A stretch of 64,000 nucleotides of DNA from Sphingosinithalassobacter tenebrarum (GCF_011057975.1 NZ_CP049109.1:2201001-2265000), one strand, 5' to 3'; shown: positions 34,075-43,012, counted from the first letter of the stretch. Made by a program: numbers and translations. Notes: a model not told the origin generated them from the letters alone.

Positions 34075-34518
34075 ATTCAGGTGCTTTATCCCGCCTATAC
34101 CCTGGGCAGAAGCTTATAGCCCGTTGCACTGGGCCATGAAATCTTTGCTGCGCCTCTTCTGGAAAGAGTTGAAGCGTTCCTCTCCCTATCAAGCTACCTT
34201 CATCGGCGAATATCTGAATATACGACTGCTTTTGGCGCGCTAATTCGAAGCTGGGAATGTCAGCTACGTTGGCGGCGGCGGCCATTCCGTTCATGCGACA
34301 GCCCGTCCGCTTTTAGCGTATCGGCGGTGAGGGGTGAATGATCGGATTTTCGGGCGCGAATCAGACGGTCGTTAATCCGCTCCGCGGCAGCAGGACCGGA
34401 AGGGATCACTCCAGAACAATCCATGAAAATTCGCTGATTTCCGACCACGGTTTTGCAGTAAATTTGCAGTAAGTTGCAAATCCACGCAGGTTTCTTCGTG
34501 CCAAGTCATTGAAATTAC
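34075..34518. other. Intergenic region between cas3 and tRNA-Glu
   Basis: I see no gene in these 444 nt. A possible minus-strand -10 TATAAG (34118-34113) lies about 40 nt before the cas3 reading frame. Near the tRNA 3' end there are two tandem copies of TTTGCAGTAA (34452-34461 and 34463-34472) followed by GTTGCAAA, about 40 nt from the tRNA. Such repeats beside a tRNA 3' end could be a relic of an integration site, but no integrase is present. Confidence 0.5.
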
Positions 34519-34594
34519 TGGTGACCCCTACGGGACTCGAACCCGTGTTTTCGCCGTGAGAGGGCGACGTCCTAGACCGCTAGACGAAGGGGCC
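34519..34594 (-). tRNA. tRNA-Glu (anticodon CTC)
   Basis: A 76-nt minus-strand tRNA including encoded CCA. The acceptor GGCCCCT pairs with AGGGGTC, the anticodon stem TCGCC/GGCGA encloses the loop CTCTCAC with anticodon CTC, and GGGTTCGAACCC forms the T arm. It reads GAG codons. Its 3' end faces the CRISPR-Cas locus, a position often used by integrative elements. Confidence 0.95.
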
Positions 34595-34764
34595 GCTGCT
34601 GCGGGAGCGGCGCGTTTACGAGCGAGCGGGGGATGCGTCAAGCGAATGCGTCAGGGCAGAAAGCGACGACGCCGGCCCGGACAGATCACGCCCGGCGCAA
34701 GCAATCCTTGCGGCGCGAACGCGCGTCGTCCAAAAGGCGCTCGAGGGGAAACCGGAGGCTTTCG

Positions 34765-35409
34765 TTGAACATCAGTCCCACCGAATTTGCGAGCCTTCTC
34801 TGCTCTCGCCTGTGCCATGATCTGCTCAGTCCGGTCGGCGCGCTCAACAACGGGCTCGAGCTGCTCGCGGATGAACATGACCCCGAAATGCGCGCGCGAT
34901 GCCTTGAGCTGCTCGGCGAAAGCGCGCGCGCTTCGGCCAACAAGCTAAAATTCTTCCGTCTTGCTTTCGGCGCTGCCGGCGGATTCGGCGAAACTGTCGA
35001 CACGCGCGAGGCGCATGCCGCGATCGAAGGACTGTTCGGCGACAATCAGCGCGTCCAGATCGGCTGGATGATCGAGGATTCGGTGTTGCCGAAACAGGCG
35101 ATCAAGGTGCTGCTCAATCTGGCGTTGATCGCCGGCGATGCTCTGATTCGCGGCGGTCAGCTCGATATCGGTGCCGAAGTGGTCGGCGATCAGGTCGAAA
35201 TCGTCGTGCGTGCCGACGGACCGCGCATCGTGCTCGACCCCGAACTGCGCGTCGCCCTGTCGGGCGGCTCGGACGAAGTCCCGGTGACACCGCGCGCCGC
35301 TGCTGCCTATCTGGTGCAGGCGCTGGTATCCGCGGGCAACGGGCAGCTTCAGGTTTCTCCGCCCGATGCGGAGTTTCTCTTGTTCGGCGCAGCTTTCCGC
35401 GTGGGATAA
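34765..35409 (+). CDS. chpT: Histidine phosphotransferase ChpT
   Basis: A 214-residue phosphotransferase with a DHp-like helical pair and a degenerate ATPase fold. SRLCHDLLSPVGALNNGLELL holds the phosphorylated His. In alphaproteobacteria ChpT relays phosphate from CckA to CtrA and CpdR, controlling cell cycle and motility. I chose TTG at 34765 because GGAGG lies 7 nt before it and the family N-terminus begins there; the longer frame from 34633 is Arg-rich and non-homologous. It lies 53 nt upstream of cheA. Confidence 0.9.
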   Translation: MNISPTEFASLLCSRLCHDLLSPVGALNNGLELLADEHDPEMRARCLELLGESARASANKLKFFRLAFGAAGGFGETVDTREAHAAIEGLFGDNQRVQIGWMIEDSVLPKQAIKVLLNLALIAGDALIRGGQLDIGAEVVGDQVEIVVRADGPRIVLDPELRVALSGGSDEVPVTPRAAAAYLVQALVSAGNGQLQVSPPDAEFLLFGAAFRVG

Positions 35410-35462
35410 CGAGGTCTTAACCACCCAGCGTACATGGTCGCCCGGCTTAAACGTGGGGCATC

Positions 35463-37784
35463 ATGGACGACCTGCTGCAGGAATTCATCGCCGAGACGCG
35501 CGAGACGCTGGAAGCGCTCTCGGGTGAGATTGTCGCGTGGGAGGCTTCTCCCGGCGATCGCGCCCGGCTCGACGCCATTTTCCGGTTCGTGCATACGGTG
35601 AAGGGAAGCTGCGGGTTCCTCGACCTTCCGCGCCTGGGACGGCTGAGCCACGCCGCCGAGGATGTGCTCGACCAGGTGCGTCGCGGCGAACGTGCGCCCG
35701 ATCGCGGGCTCGTCAACGCCGTTCTGGCAGTTGTCGACCGCATCGGTGAGATCGTCGAGGCAATCGATGGCGGACGCAGCCTCGACGACAGCGGCGAGGA
35801 TATGCTCATTTCGGCGCTGGCCGAGGGGCTGGACGAAGTCGCGCAGCCGGCTGCCGCATCCGCGGCTGTCCGCGCGCCCAATCGCAGTGTTCGGCTGAAC
35901 GTCGATCTGCTTGACCGGATGATGAGCGGCATGTCCGACATGGTGCTCGCACGCAATGAACTGGCGCGTCATTTGCGCGCGCATCAGATAGATCCGCAGA
36001 TCGAAGCGGCGCTGGAACGGCTTTCGAATACCGTCGCTGAAATGCGCGATACAGTCACCCGCACGCGCATGCAGAAGATCGACGCGCTGTTTTCGGCGCT
36101 GCCGCGCATGGTGCGCGATACCGCCGCCGGGCTCGGAAAGTCGGTGATGCTGCAGATCGAAGGCTCCGACGTCGAACTCGACCGCGAGATGATCGAAGTA
36201 CTGCGCGATCCGCTCGTCCACATGATGCGCAACGCGATCGATCACGGCATCGAAGCGCCGGCCGATCGGCGCAAGGCGGGAAAGCGCGAAAACGGGCGCC
36301 TCTATGTCGCCGCCCGTCAGTCGGGTAACCAGATCATCGTTGAAATCGCCGACGACGGGCGCGGTATCGACATCGATCGGCTGATCGCCAAGTTGGTGGC
36401 CGGCGGCCGCGACGAACGCGAATTGCGCAGTCTGTCCGACGCGACGAAGATGCAGCTGATCTTCGAGCCGGGTCTGTCGGCGCGCGACGAAGTAAGCGAG
36501 GTTTCGGGCCGCGGAGTCGGCATGGACGTGGTTCGCGCCGCGATCGAGCAGATCGGCGGACGCGTGGAAGTGGAGAACAGCCCCGGTCGCGGCGTACGCA
36601 TTGCGCTGCACGTGCCGCTGACCTTGTCGATTATTTCGGCGATCGTGCTCGGTGTGGGCGATCAGCGTTTCGCAATCGCACGGCCCAACATCGAGGAAAT
36701 CGTCGCCAATCGCGGTGAGGCGATCCGTATCGACACCGTCGGCAGCGCCCGGGTGGCGACGGTTCGCGACCGGCGGTTGCCGCTGATCGACCTGGCCGAA
36801 CTGCTCGGCGTCGATGCCGTCGTCAATGATCAGCCGCGCATGCTTGCCATCGTGTCGATCGGTTCGGGCAGCTATGCACTGATGGTCGACAGTGTGCTCG
36901 ATAATGAGGAACTGGTGATCAAGCCCGCCTCGCCGGCGGTCATGGCTACGGGTGTCTATGCCGGGCAGTCGTTGCCCGATAGCGGGTCGCCAATGCTGAT
37001 GCTCGATCCCGCCGGTATCGCGCATGTTGCAGGACTGGAGTTCAATCGGGTCCTGGTCGCGGACGAAGCCGAACCAGTCGAGGACGCCGAGGAGGGCGGT
37101 CTGGAATCACTGCTTTTCCGCGATCTCGACGGTGCTGTACGGGCCGTGCCGCTTGAGGTGGTGGACCGTGTCGAGAAGATCGCTGCCGATCGGATTCGTT
37201 TCAGCGCCGGTCGGCTGCGCGTCACTATCGACGAACGGCTGCTGCCCATCGCCACGCAAGGCGAAGTGGGCGACCGCAGCGTCGTCAGCCTTCTGCGTCT
37301 GAAAGACGGCAGCGGAGAGGTCTCCTATGCCATCGACGACGCGCTCGACATCGTGATGCTGCGAGACATCCGGGCTTCGGACGCCGGTGGCGCCGCAACC
37401 GGCGTCGCCTTGTTCGAAGGCGAGCAGATCGAACTGCTCGACCCGTTCTGGGTCTTCGCCAATTTCGGCGAGGATAGCGATAGCGGCGGTGAGCCTGTGT
37501 GCCTGCTCAACGACGATGGCCAGGGATGGATGGCGGCCTTCCTGCGTCCGTTGCTCGAATCGGCGGGATATCGCGTCGCGCTGGCCGGGGAGCGGGACGT
37601 CGATCCGGCAGTTGTCCTCACCTTCGAGGACAGCGAGGCGAGTGCCGACAGCGAAGCGCCGGTCGTCCGGCTGCGTCGGCGCAAGACACGCTCGGGGGCC
37701 GACGACCGGACGATCTACCGCTACGATCGGGCCGCGCTGCTTTCGGCACTCGAAGCCCATCTGATCAGCCGGGGAGCGGCGTGA
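35463..37784 (+). CDS. cheA: Chemotaxis histidine kinase CheA
   Basis: A 773-residue kinase. Residues 1-105 are the Hpt domain with RFVHTVKGSCGF (His44). A dimerisation region is near 145-215. The ATPase domain (about 220-385) has HMMRNAIDHGIE, DDGRGID and SGRGVGMDVV. A CheW-like domain lies at about 395-525 and a second, weaker CheW-like stretch at 545-665. Residues about 675-773 look like a degenerate receiver (PVCLLNDDGQGWMAAFLRPLLES). No separate CheY-binding P2 domain is visible. The stop overlaps the cheW start (TGATG). Confidence 0.94.
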   Translation: MDDLLQEFIAETRETLEALSGEIVAWEASPGDRARLDAIFRFVHTVKGSCGFLDLPRLGRLSHAAEDVLDQVRRGERAPDRGLVNAVLAVVDRIGEIVEAIDGGRSLDDSGEDMLISALAEGLDEVAQPAAASAAVRAPNRSVRLNVDLLDRMMSGMSDMVLARNELARHLRAHQIDPQIEAALERLSNTVAEMRDTVTRTRMQKIDALFSALPRMVRDTAAGLGKSVMLQIEGSDVELDREMIEVLRDPLVHMMRNAIDHGIEAPADRRKAGKRENGRLYVAARQSGNQIIVEIADDGRGIDIDRLIAKLVAGGRDERELRSLSDATKMQLIFEPGLSARDEVSEVSGRGVGMDVVRAAIEQIGGRVEVENSPGRGVRIALHVPLTLSIISAIVLGVGDQRFAIARPNIEEIVANRGEAIRIDTVGSARVATVRDRRLPLIDLAELLGVDAVVNDQPRMLAIVSIGSGSYALMVDSVLDNEELVIKPASPAVMATGVYAGQSLPDSGSPMLMLDPAGIAHVAGLEFNRVLVADEAEPVEDAEEGGLESLLFRDLDGAVRAVPLEVVDRVEKIAADRIRFSAGRLRVTIDERLLPIATQGEVGDRSVVSLLRLKDGSGEVSYAIDDALDIVMLRDIRASDAGGAATGVALFEGEQIELLDPFWVFANFGEDSDSGGEPVCLLNDDGQGWMAAFLRPLLESAGYRVALAGERDVDPAVVLTFEDSEASADSEAPVVRLRRRKTRSGADDRTIYRYDRAALLSALEAHLISRGAA

Positions 37785-38227
37785 TGACGGAACTCTATCT
37801 CATTGCCCAGGTCGCCGGACGGGCCGTCGCAATCGAATCCGACCAGGTGGAATCGGTGGTGGATATCGGCGAAGTAACCGCCGTGCCGCGCGCCACCAGC
37901 CATATACGGGGGCTTGCCGCACTGCGCAGCCGCGTCGTTACCGTTGTAGACACGCCGGCGGTTCTCGGGCTCGAATCTTCCTGCGGGACGCAGCAGCGGG
38001 CCGTCATCACGGTCCTGGACGGCCATCATTACGCCTTGCTGGTCGATGCGCTGGAAGATGTGGCGCCATTCGAGAAACAGGCAATCCTGACGGGAGGGCC
38101 GGCGCTGGACGCCAGCTGGCGCGCGGCGGGCACCGGCATCATCGAGCGCGATGGCGAGCCGATTCTGGCGATCGATCTGCATCGGCTCGTTCCGGGGCAC
38201 GCACCGGCCAACCTGTCGGCACATTAA
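37784..38227 (+). CDS. cheW: Chemotaxis coupling protein CheW
   Basis: A 147-residue CheW-domain protein that links receptors to CheA. AGRAVAIESDQVESVVDIGEVTAVP and HIRGLAALRSRVVTVVDTPAVLGL follow the family pattern. The ATG at 37784 shares its first base with the cheA stop, and a GTG one codon earlier is also possible. No receptor gene is found in the window. Confidence 0.92.
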   Translation: MTELYLIAQVAGRAVAIESDQVESVVDIGEVTAVPRATSHIRGLAALRSRVVTVVDTPAVLGLESSCGTQQRAVITVLDGHHYALLVDALEDVAPFEKQAILTGGPALDASWRAAGTGIIERDGEPILAIDLHRLVPGHAPANLSAH

Positions 38228-38289
38228 CGCTGCGCTAAAGCATTTGGGGCACAAGGCGCGGCTTGGTACTGGAGTGGAGAACGGGGTTT

Positions 38290-38655
38290 ATGAAGACGTG
38301 TCTGGTCGTCGATGATTCGAAGGTGATCCGCAAGGTTGCGCGTCACATCCTCGAAACCCTCCATTTCGAAGTGCGCGAGGCTGGCGACGGTCGCGAAGCG
38401 CTCGACAGCTGCATGACCGCGGCGCCCGACGTGATTCTACTCGACTGGAACATGCCGGTGATGAGCGGGATGGATTTTCTGCGCGCGCTGAAGGATTCGG
38501 GGCTTTCGCAAAAGCCCAAGGTCGTCTTCTGCACCACCGAGAACGGCATGGCCTATATTCGTGCCGCGATCGAAGCGGGTGCGGACGAATATGTGATGAA
38601 ACCCTTTGACCGCGAAACGCTCGAGAGCAAGCTGCAGATCGTCGGCGTCGCCTGA
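38290..38655 (+). CDS. cheY: CheY-type response regulator
   Basis: A 121-residue single receiver domain. VVDDSKVIRKVARHIL carries the acidic pocket, VILLDWNMPVMSG the phosphorylated Asp, CTTEN the conserved Thr and MKPF the Lys. There is no output domain, so it probably acts on the flagellar motor or as a phosphate sink. I chose the ATG at 38290, as the upstream 9-codon extension does not belong to the fold. Confidence 0.92.
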   Translation: MKTCLVVDDSKVIRKVARHILETLHFEVREAGDGREALDSCMTAAPDVILLDWNMPVMSGMDFLRALKDSGLSQKPKVVFCTTENGMAYIRAAIEAGADEYVMKPFDRETLESKLQIVGVA

Positions 38656-38674
38656 GCCGCACGGAGAAGCGGCC

Positions 38675-39748
38675 GTGGCGCGTGCCTTCAAAATTAGGAC
38701 CGACGACGCGACGGCGCTGCCCGCAGCCGCGCGCGTACTGATCGTTGACGATTCGGTGGTCGCGCGGACCGTTCTCGCGCGGATGCTCGAATCGAGCGGG
38801 AAGTTCGTCGTGGCAAATGCGGTTGGCAATGTGCAGGCCGCGCTGGGATTTCTCGAGACCCAACAGGTCGATATCGTGTTGCTCGACATCGAAATGCCCG
38901 GTGTCGATGGATTGACGGCGCTGCCGGATGTGCTCGCGGCCAGCGGCGGCGCAAAGGTGTTGATCGTTTCCTCCACCTGCGATGATGGTGCCGCCGCGAC
39001 GATCCAGGCCCTGGCACTCGGCGCTGCCGATACGCTGGTCAAACCCGGCATCGGCGCATTCGCCGGCAAATTTTCGGAAGTACTGCACGAGAAGGTGAAG
39101 CGCCTGCTCGACGCGCCCGCCGAAGCTTCGGGGGCGATGCGGGGCAACCTTGCCGCCTGCAAGGTTGCGGACGATTTCGATGTCGTGGCGATCGGCGCCT
39201 CGACGGGCGGCATCCACGCGCTCAGCCAGTTGCTGCGAGAAGTTCCGCCTGATTTTCAGGTGCCGATTCTGATCACGCAGCATCTTCCCGGCTCGTTCAT
39301 GAGCTACTTCGCCACGCAGCTCGCGGTCCTCGCGGGGCGGCCTTGCGAAGTGGCGACGGATTGCATGCGGATCCGCCCCGGGCGACTGATCGTGGCGCCG
39401 GGGGACGCGCATCTGCGCTGCGTGCGCATGTCCGACGGCACCGCGATCCGGTTGAGCCATGACAGGGTCGCCAATGGCTGCATGCCGTCAGTCGATCCGA
39501 TGCTGGCATCGGTGGCGCAGACCTATGGCGCGCGGGCGCTGGCCATTGTGCTGAGCGGCATGGGACGCGACGGCAGCGAAGGCGCGCGTGCGATCGTGCA
39601 GGCGGGCGGAAGCGTCGTCGTGCAGGATCGCGAAAGCTCGGTCGTGTGGGGCATGCCCGGCAGCGTGTTCAATGCCGGCCAGGCGAGCGCGGCACTGTCC
39701 CCGAGCGATATCGGCAGGTTGATCGCCAGCCGCAAGCGGCCGTCATGA
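38675..39748 (+). CDS. cheB: Chemotaxis protein-glutamate methylesterase CheB
   Basis: A 357-residue CheB. The N-terminal receiver has VLIVDDSVVARTVLARML and VDIVLLDIEMPGVDGL. The C-terminal methylesterase has the catalytic Ser in VVAIGASTGGIHAL, the His in TQHLPGSF and the Asp in SGMGRDGSEGA. It removes methyl groups from receptor glutamates. I prefer GTG at 38675, 9 nt after GGAG; the frame opens earlier, at 38606, but that would overlap cheY by 50 nt. It overlaps cheR by ATGA. Confidence 0.93.
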   Translation: MARAFKIRTDDATALPAAARVLIVDDSVVARTVLARMLESSGKFVVANAVGNVQAALGFLETQQVDIVLLDIEMPGVDGLTALPDVLAASGGAKVLIVSSTCDDGAAATIQALALGAADTLVKPGIGAFAGKFSEVLHEKVKRLLDAPAEASGAMRGNLAACKVADDFDVVAIGASTGGIHALSQLLREVPPDFQVPILITQHLPGSFMSYFATQLAVLAGRPCEVATDCMRIRPGRLIVAPGDAHLRCVRMSDGTAIRLSHDRVANGCMPSVDPMLASVAQTYGARALAIVLSGMGRDGSEGARAIVQAGGSVVVQDRESSVVWGMPGSVFNAGQASAALSPSDIGRLIASRKRPS

Positions 39749-40617
39749 TGCACGCGCAGCCTGTCGCCGCCGCATCGAGCGGCGCAATGAACATGATCGC
39801 GGCGCTGCTGGAACAGCGCACGGGCCAGCAGATCGCGGCCAACCGCGCCTGGCGGATCGAAACGGCGGTGAAGCCGATCCTGCGCGAACTGAACCTCGAG
39901 ACCCTGGATCAACTGGTGTCGATGCTGATCACGGCGCGCGACTCGCAGATCGCCGACCGGCTCGTCGATGCGCTGCTGAATCAGGAAACATCGTTTTTCC
40001 GGGACGCCGCCGTGCTCGACACGGCGATAGCGGCGCTTGCCGACCTTCAGCAGGAGGCGCCCCAGCGCCGGCTGCGGATCTGGTCGGCTGGATGCGCGAC
40101 CGGACAGGAGCCGCTCTCCCTCGCGATGCTCCTTTCCGAACAGGAGGCCGCAGGAAACTGGAATATTCCAGAGATTGTCGCGACGGATATATCCGTTTCC
40201 GCGCTCGAACGCGCGCGAACGGGCCGGTATTCCCAGTTCGAGATCCAGCGCGGCCTGCCGGTTCGCCGCATGATGCAATGGTTCGAAGGCAAGGACAGCG
40301 GCTGGACCGCGCGGCCCGAGCTGGTCCGCCGCATCCGTTTTCGACAACATAACCTCTCGATCGACCCGCCGCCGCCGGGCAGATTCGATATGATCCTCTG
40401 CCGCAACGTGATGCTGTATTTCTCGTTGTCGCTGCGCCGTCGCGTGTTCGAAACGCTCGCCGAGGCCCTGCGTCCGGGCGGTCTGCTCGTGCTCGGCGCC
40501 GGAGAAACTGTGATCGGTCAAACCGATGCATTCGTTCCGTCGCAGCGGTATCGCGGATTCTATGCGCGACTGGACAGCGAAGCCGCCCCGTCCGGCGGGA
40601 CGCACGAGGCCGGATAA
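39745..40617 (+). CDS. cheR: Chemotaxis protein methyltransferase CheR
   Basis: A 290-residue SAM-dependent methyltransferase that methylates chemoreceptor glutamates. NQETSFFRD, WSAGCATGQEPLSLAML (SAM loop) and FDMILCRNVMLYF are the CheR hallmarks. The ATG at 39745 overlaps the cheB stop; a second ATG follows at once. It completes the cheA-W-Y-B-R order. Confidence 0.94.
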   Translation: MMHAQPVAAASSGAMNMIAALLEQRTGQQIAANRAWRIETAVKPILRELNLETLDQLVSMLITARDSQIADRLVDALLNQETSFFRDAAVLDTAIAALADLQQEAPQRRLRIWSAGCATGQEPLSLAMLLSEQEAAGNWNIPEIVATDISVSALERARTGRYSQFEIQRGLPVRRMMQWFEGKDSGWTARPELVRRIRFRQHNLSIDPPPPGRFDMILCRNVMLYFSLSLRRRVFETLAEALRPGGLLVLGAGETVIGQTDAFVPSQRYRGFYARLDSEAAPSGGTHEAG

Positions 40618-40684
40618 CACTGCGCTTGCCCAACCGGCTTGCCATTCTCTAACGCAGGCTATCTCGGTCCCAAGGGGGTAGTCC

Positions 40685-41386
40685 GTGCAGGATGGGCTGA
40701 ACATCATCGAAGCGCCGTCGCCGAATTTCGACGAGCGCACGCTGCCGATCACGATGCTGGTGCTGCATTATACCGGCATGGTCGATGCGGCATCCGCGAT
40801 CGCCCGCCTGCGCGACCCCGAGGCGAAGGTTTCCGCGCATTACCTCGTGGCCGAGGACGGCACGATTCTGCGATTGGTCGACGAGGACAAGCGCGCCTGG
40901 CATGCGGGCCGCTCGTACTGGCGGGGTATCACCAATGTGAACAGCGCCTCGATCGGTATCGAGATCGTCAATCCCGGGCATGAATTCGGTTATCGCCCAT
41001 TTCCCGACGAACAGATCGGCGCACTCGTTCCTCTGGTGCACGATATCGAACGGCGGCACGGCATCACGCGCGGCAACGTCGTGGGCCATTCGGATATCGC
41101 GCCGGCGCGCAAGCAGGATCCAGGCGAGCTGTTTCCTTGGGGCAAGCTGGCGCGGCTGCGGCTCGCGCTCCCGCGCCCGACGAAGAATCTGATGGATCCG
41201 GGATGGACCGATGGCGGCTTCCTGATGGCGCTCGAACGCTTTGGCTATGACGTCGAGCAGCCCGAGGCCGCCGTCACGGCCTTTCAGCGCCGCTTCCGCC
41301 CCGAGCTAATCGACGGCGAGATTGACGCCGAGTGCCGCATGATCCTGCTCGCGCTGCTACTTCCCAAACCGCAGGGCGACGACTAA
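40685..41386 (+). CDS. N-acetylmuramoyl-L-alanine amidase (AmpD/AmiD-like)
   Basis: A 233-residue amidase_2 protein that cleaves the lactyl-L-Ala bond of peptidoglycan or its fragments. The zinc ligands fit the His in VLHYTGM, the His in GHSDIAPARKQDPG and the following Asp. A peptidoglycan-binding-like helical tail (ALERFGYDVEQPEAAVTAFQRRFRP) follows. No signal peptide is seen, so it is either cytoplasmic AmpD-like or exported by another route. The start is GTG at 40685 after an AAGGGGG box. Confidence 0.88.
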   Translation: MQDGLNIIEAPSPNFDERTLPITMLVLHYTGMVDAASAIARLRDPEAKVSAHYLVAEDGTILRLVDEDKRAWHAGRSYWRGITNVNSASIGIEIVNPGHEFGYRPFPDEQIGALVPLVHDIERRHGITRGNVVGHSDIAPARKQDPGELFPWGKLARLRLALPRPTKNLMDPGWTDGGFLMALERFGYDVEQPEAAVTAFQRRFRPELIDGEIDAECRMILLALLLPKPQGDD

Positions 41387-41397
41387 GTCGGGCCCAA

Positions 41398-41770
41398 CCA
41401 GAGGGCCGGGCGGCCGCGGGGCATCCGTTTCGGATGCCGCGAGGAAAGTCCGGGCTCCGCGGAACCACGGTGCCGGGTAACGCCCGGCGGGGGCAACCCC
41501 AGGGAAAGTGCCACAGAGAGCAGACCGCCAATGTGCCCTTCGGGACGCAGGCAAGGGTGAAAGGGTGCGGCAAGAGCGCACCGCGCGACCGGCAACGGAA
41601 GCGGCAAGGCAAACCCCACCGGGAGCAAGACCGAATAGGGGCGGCATATGGGCCTGGTTCCGGCCCGTCGCCCGGGTTGGTTGCTTGAGGCGGCGCGCGA
41701 GCGTCGTCCTAGAGGAATGGTCGCCCATCGCGTTCGCGCGTGGACAGAACCCGGCTTACAGGCCCTCTGG
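41398..41770 (+). ncRNA. rnpB: RNase P RNA (type A)
   Basis: The ribozyme subunit that matures tRNA 5' ends. The conserved core is plain: GAGGAAAGTCCGGGCTCC near 41440-41457 and ACAGAACCCGGCTTACAGG near 41745-41763. The ends CCAGAGGGCC (41398-41407) and GGCCCTCTGG (41761-41770) form helix P1 exactly, which sets the borders. The length, about 373 nt, fits alphaproteobacteria. Confidence 0.95.
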
Positions 41771-41850
41771 CCGCTACCTTCGTGCTGTTTCGCGGCAGCC
41801 GCCGCAAAGCTCCGGCGCTTGCGCCGCCGGCGAAAGAAACCCGCGTGGCG

Positions 41851-42015
41851 TCAGCGGGCGACGGTCCAGTTTCCTTTCGAAACACGCTTCATCTGAACGC
41901 CGCAATGCGTGCACTGGCTGAAAATCTGGCCGTCGCGCGGGTCCAGTCTGGCAAGCCGGCGCGAACGGTGGTGTTTCCCCACCATGCAGCCGAGGCGCCT
42001 CAGAAGATTACTCAT
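41851..42015 (-). CDS. Small CxxC protein, unknown
   Basis: A 54-residue basic frame from the ATG at 42015 (MSNLLRRLGCMVGKHHRSRR), with QCTHCG near residue 37-42 that could form half of a zinc knuckle together with Cys10 or His residues. It runs antisense to the downstream flank of rnpB. The ribosome site is weak. Only composition and motif support it, and I do not know a function. Confidence 0.5.
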   Translation of the reverse strand: MSNLLRRLGCMVGKHHRSRRLARLDPRDGQIFSQCTHCGVQMKRVSKGNWTVAR

Positions 42016-42168
42016 TTATGCACTCTTGCGGAAAAGAACCGCGCGGCGCGATAGCGATATCAACGTCCTCATGTCGAGTCGGCGTCACCGATTCCGACCG
42101 GAAATTTGTTGGACCGCGACTTCGCTGCAACTCTGGCCAGCGGCGGTCTGGATGCCTATCTTGCGCGT

Positions 42169-42705
42169 GTGAGCCGTTCGACACGATCCAATGACTGGGG
42201 CTTTCCGCGGTGGCGCAGCTATGGCGCGAGCCGCGAAGCAACGCAGGTCAAGCTTTGCGACCGCGCCGGGTGCGAAGAGCCCGGCGATCGTCCCGCGCCC
42301 AAGTCGCCCAACAGCCGCGAACGCTGGTATTTCTGCGAGCGGCACGCGGCGGAATATAACCGTAACTGGAACTATTTCGAAGGGCTGACCGCCGAGGAAG
42401 CGGCCAAGCGGGAGGCCGAGGAAAGGCGCGATGCCAGCGGATTTGCCGAGACCAGCCATTACAGCTGGGCAGGGCCCGGCGACGGCACGCGATCCCGTGA
42501 CGAAATGCGCGCACTGGAAGTGCTGGAACTTGAATCGGATGCCGATTTCGAATCCGCGCGCGCCGCCTGGCGCCGGCTCGCCAAGGAAAACCATCCCGAT
42601 GTACGGCCTGACGATGCCGAAGCCGCGAAACGCTTCCACGCGATTCAGGCGGCATGGGACGTCCTGAAATCCGCCGAGGACCGGCGGCAGTGGCGGGCCG
42701 ATTGA
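42169..42705 (+). CDS. J-domain (DnaJ-like) protein
   Basis: About 178 residues. A C-terminal J domain (about the last 60 residues) has LAKENHPDVRPDD with the HPD motif that stimulates Hsp70 ATPase. The N-terminal part has VKLCDRAGCEEPGDRPAPKSPNSRERWYFCERHAAEYNR, a Cys/His-rich segment typical of a sphingomonad J-protein group. I place the start at GTG 42169; TTG at 42106 is in frame and would add 21 residues. It overlaps the next gene by TTGA. Confidence 0.82.
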   Translation: MSRSTRSNDWGFPRWRSYGASREATQVKLCDRAGCEEPGDRPAPKSPNSRERWYFCERHAAEYNRNWNYFEGLTAEEAAKREAEERRDASGFAETSHYSWAGPGDGTRSRDEMRALEVLELESDADFESARAAWRRLAKENHPDVRPDDAEAAKRFHAIQAAWDVLKSAEDRRQWRAD

Positions 42706-43007
42706 AGACTCGCGTCCGGTCCAACTGGTCGAACGCCATTCTCGTCTGTTCGAAATGTTCGAAAAAGGTCGGCGGCGGCTTCGGCCCCAACGGCAAACAG
42801 TCGCTCGCCAAGGCTCTGCGCAAACATCTGGGGTTGAAGAAGGGACGCAAGAGTGCCGTCGGGATCGTCGAGGTGAAATGCCTCGGCATCTGTCCCAAAA
42901 ACGCCGTAACGGTCGTCAACACCGATATGCCCGGCGAATGGCAGCTGGTGGAGCCGGGCGCCGATCTCGATCAAGTGGCCGCGGCGCTGGCGCTTTCGGA
43001 CGACTGA
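42702..43007 (+). CDS. (2Fe-2S) ferredoxin-like domain protein
   Basis: About 101 residues with the thioredoxin-like ferredoxin pattern: ILVCSKCSKKVGG at the start and VEVKCLGICPKNAVTVVN later, giving the four cysteines that hold a 2Fe-2S cluster. The partner is unknown. Start TTG at 42702 overlaps the J-protein stop, suggesting coupled translation; the frame is open further upstream. Confidence 0.78.
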   Translation: MKTRVRSNWSNAILVCSKCSKKVGGGFGPNGKQSLAKALRKHLGLKKGRKSAVGIVEVKCLGICPKNAVTVVNTDMPGEWQLVEPGADLDQVAAALALSDD

Positions 43008-43012
43008 CCGCT

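Noticed and set aside
34260..34448. A 62-codon minus-strand frame between tRNA-Glu and cas3, considered as an integrase remnant
   Set aside because: No recombinase motif (R-H-R-Y) is visible and the composition is ordinary for non-coding DNA.
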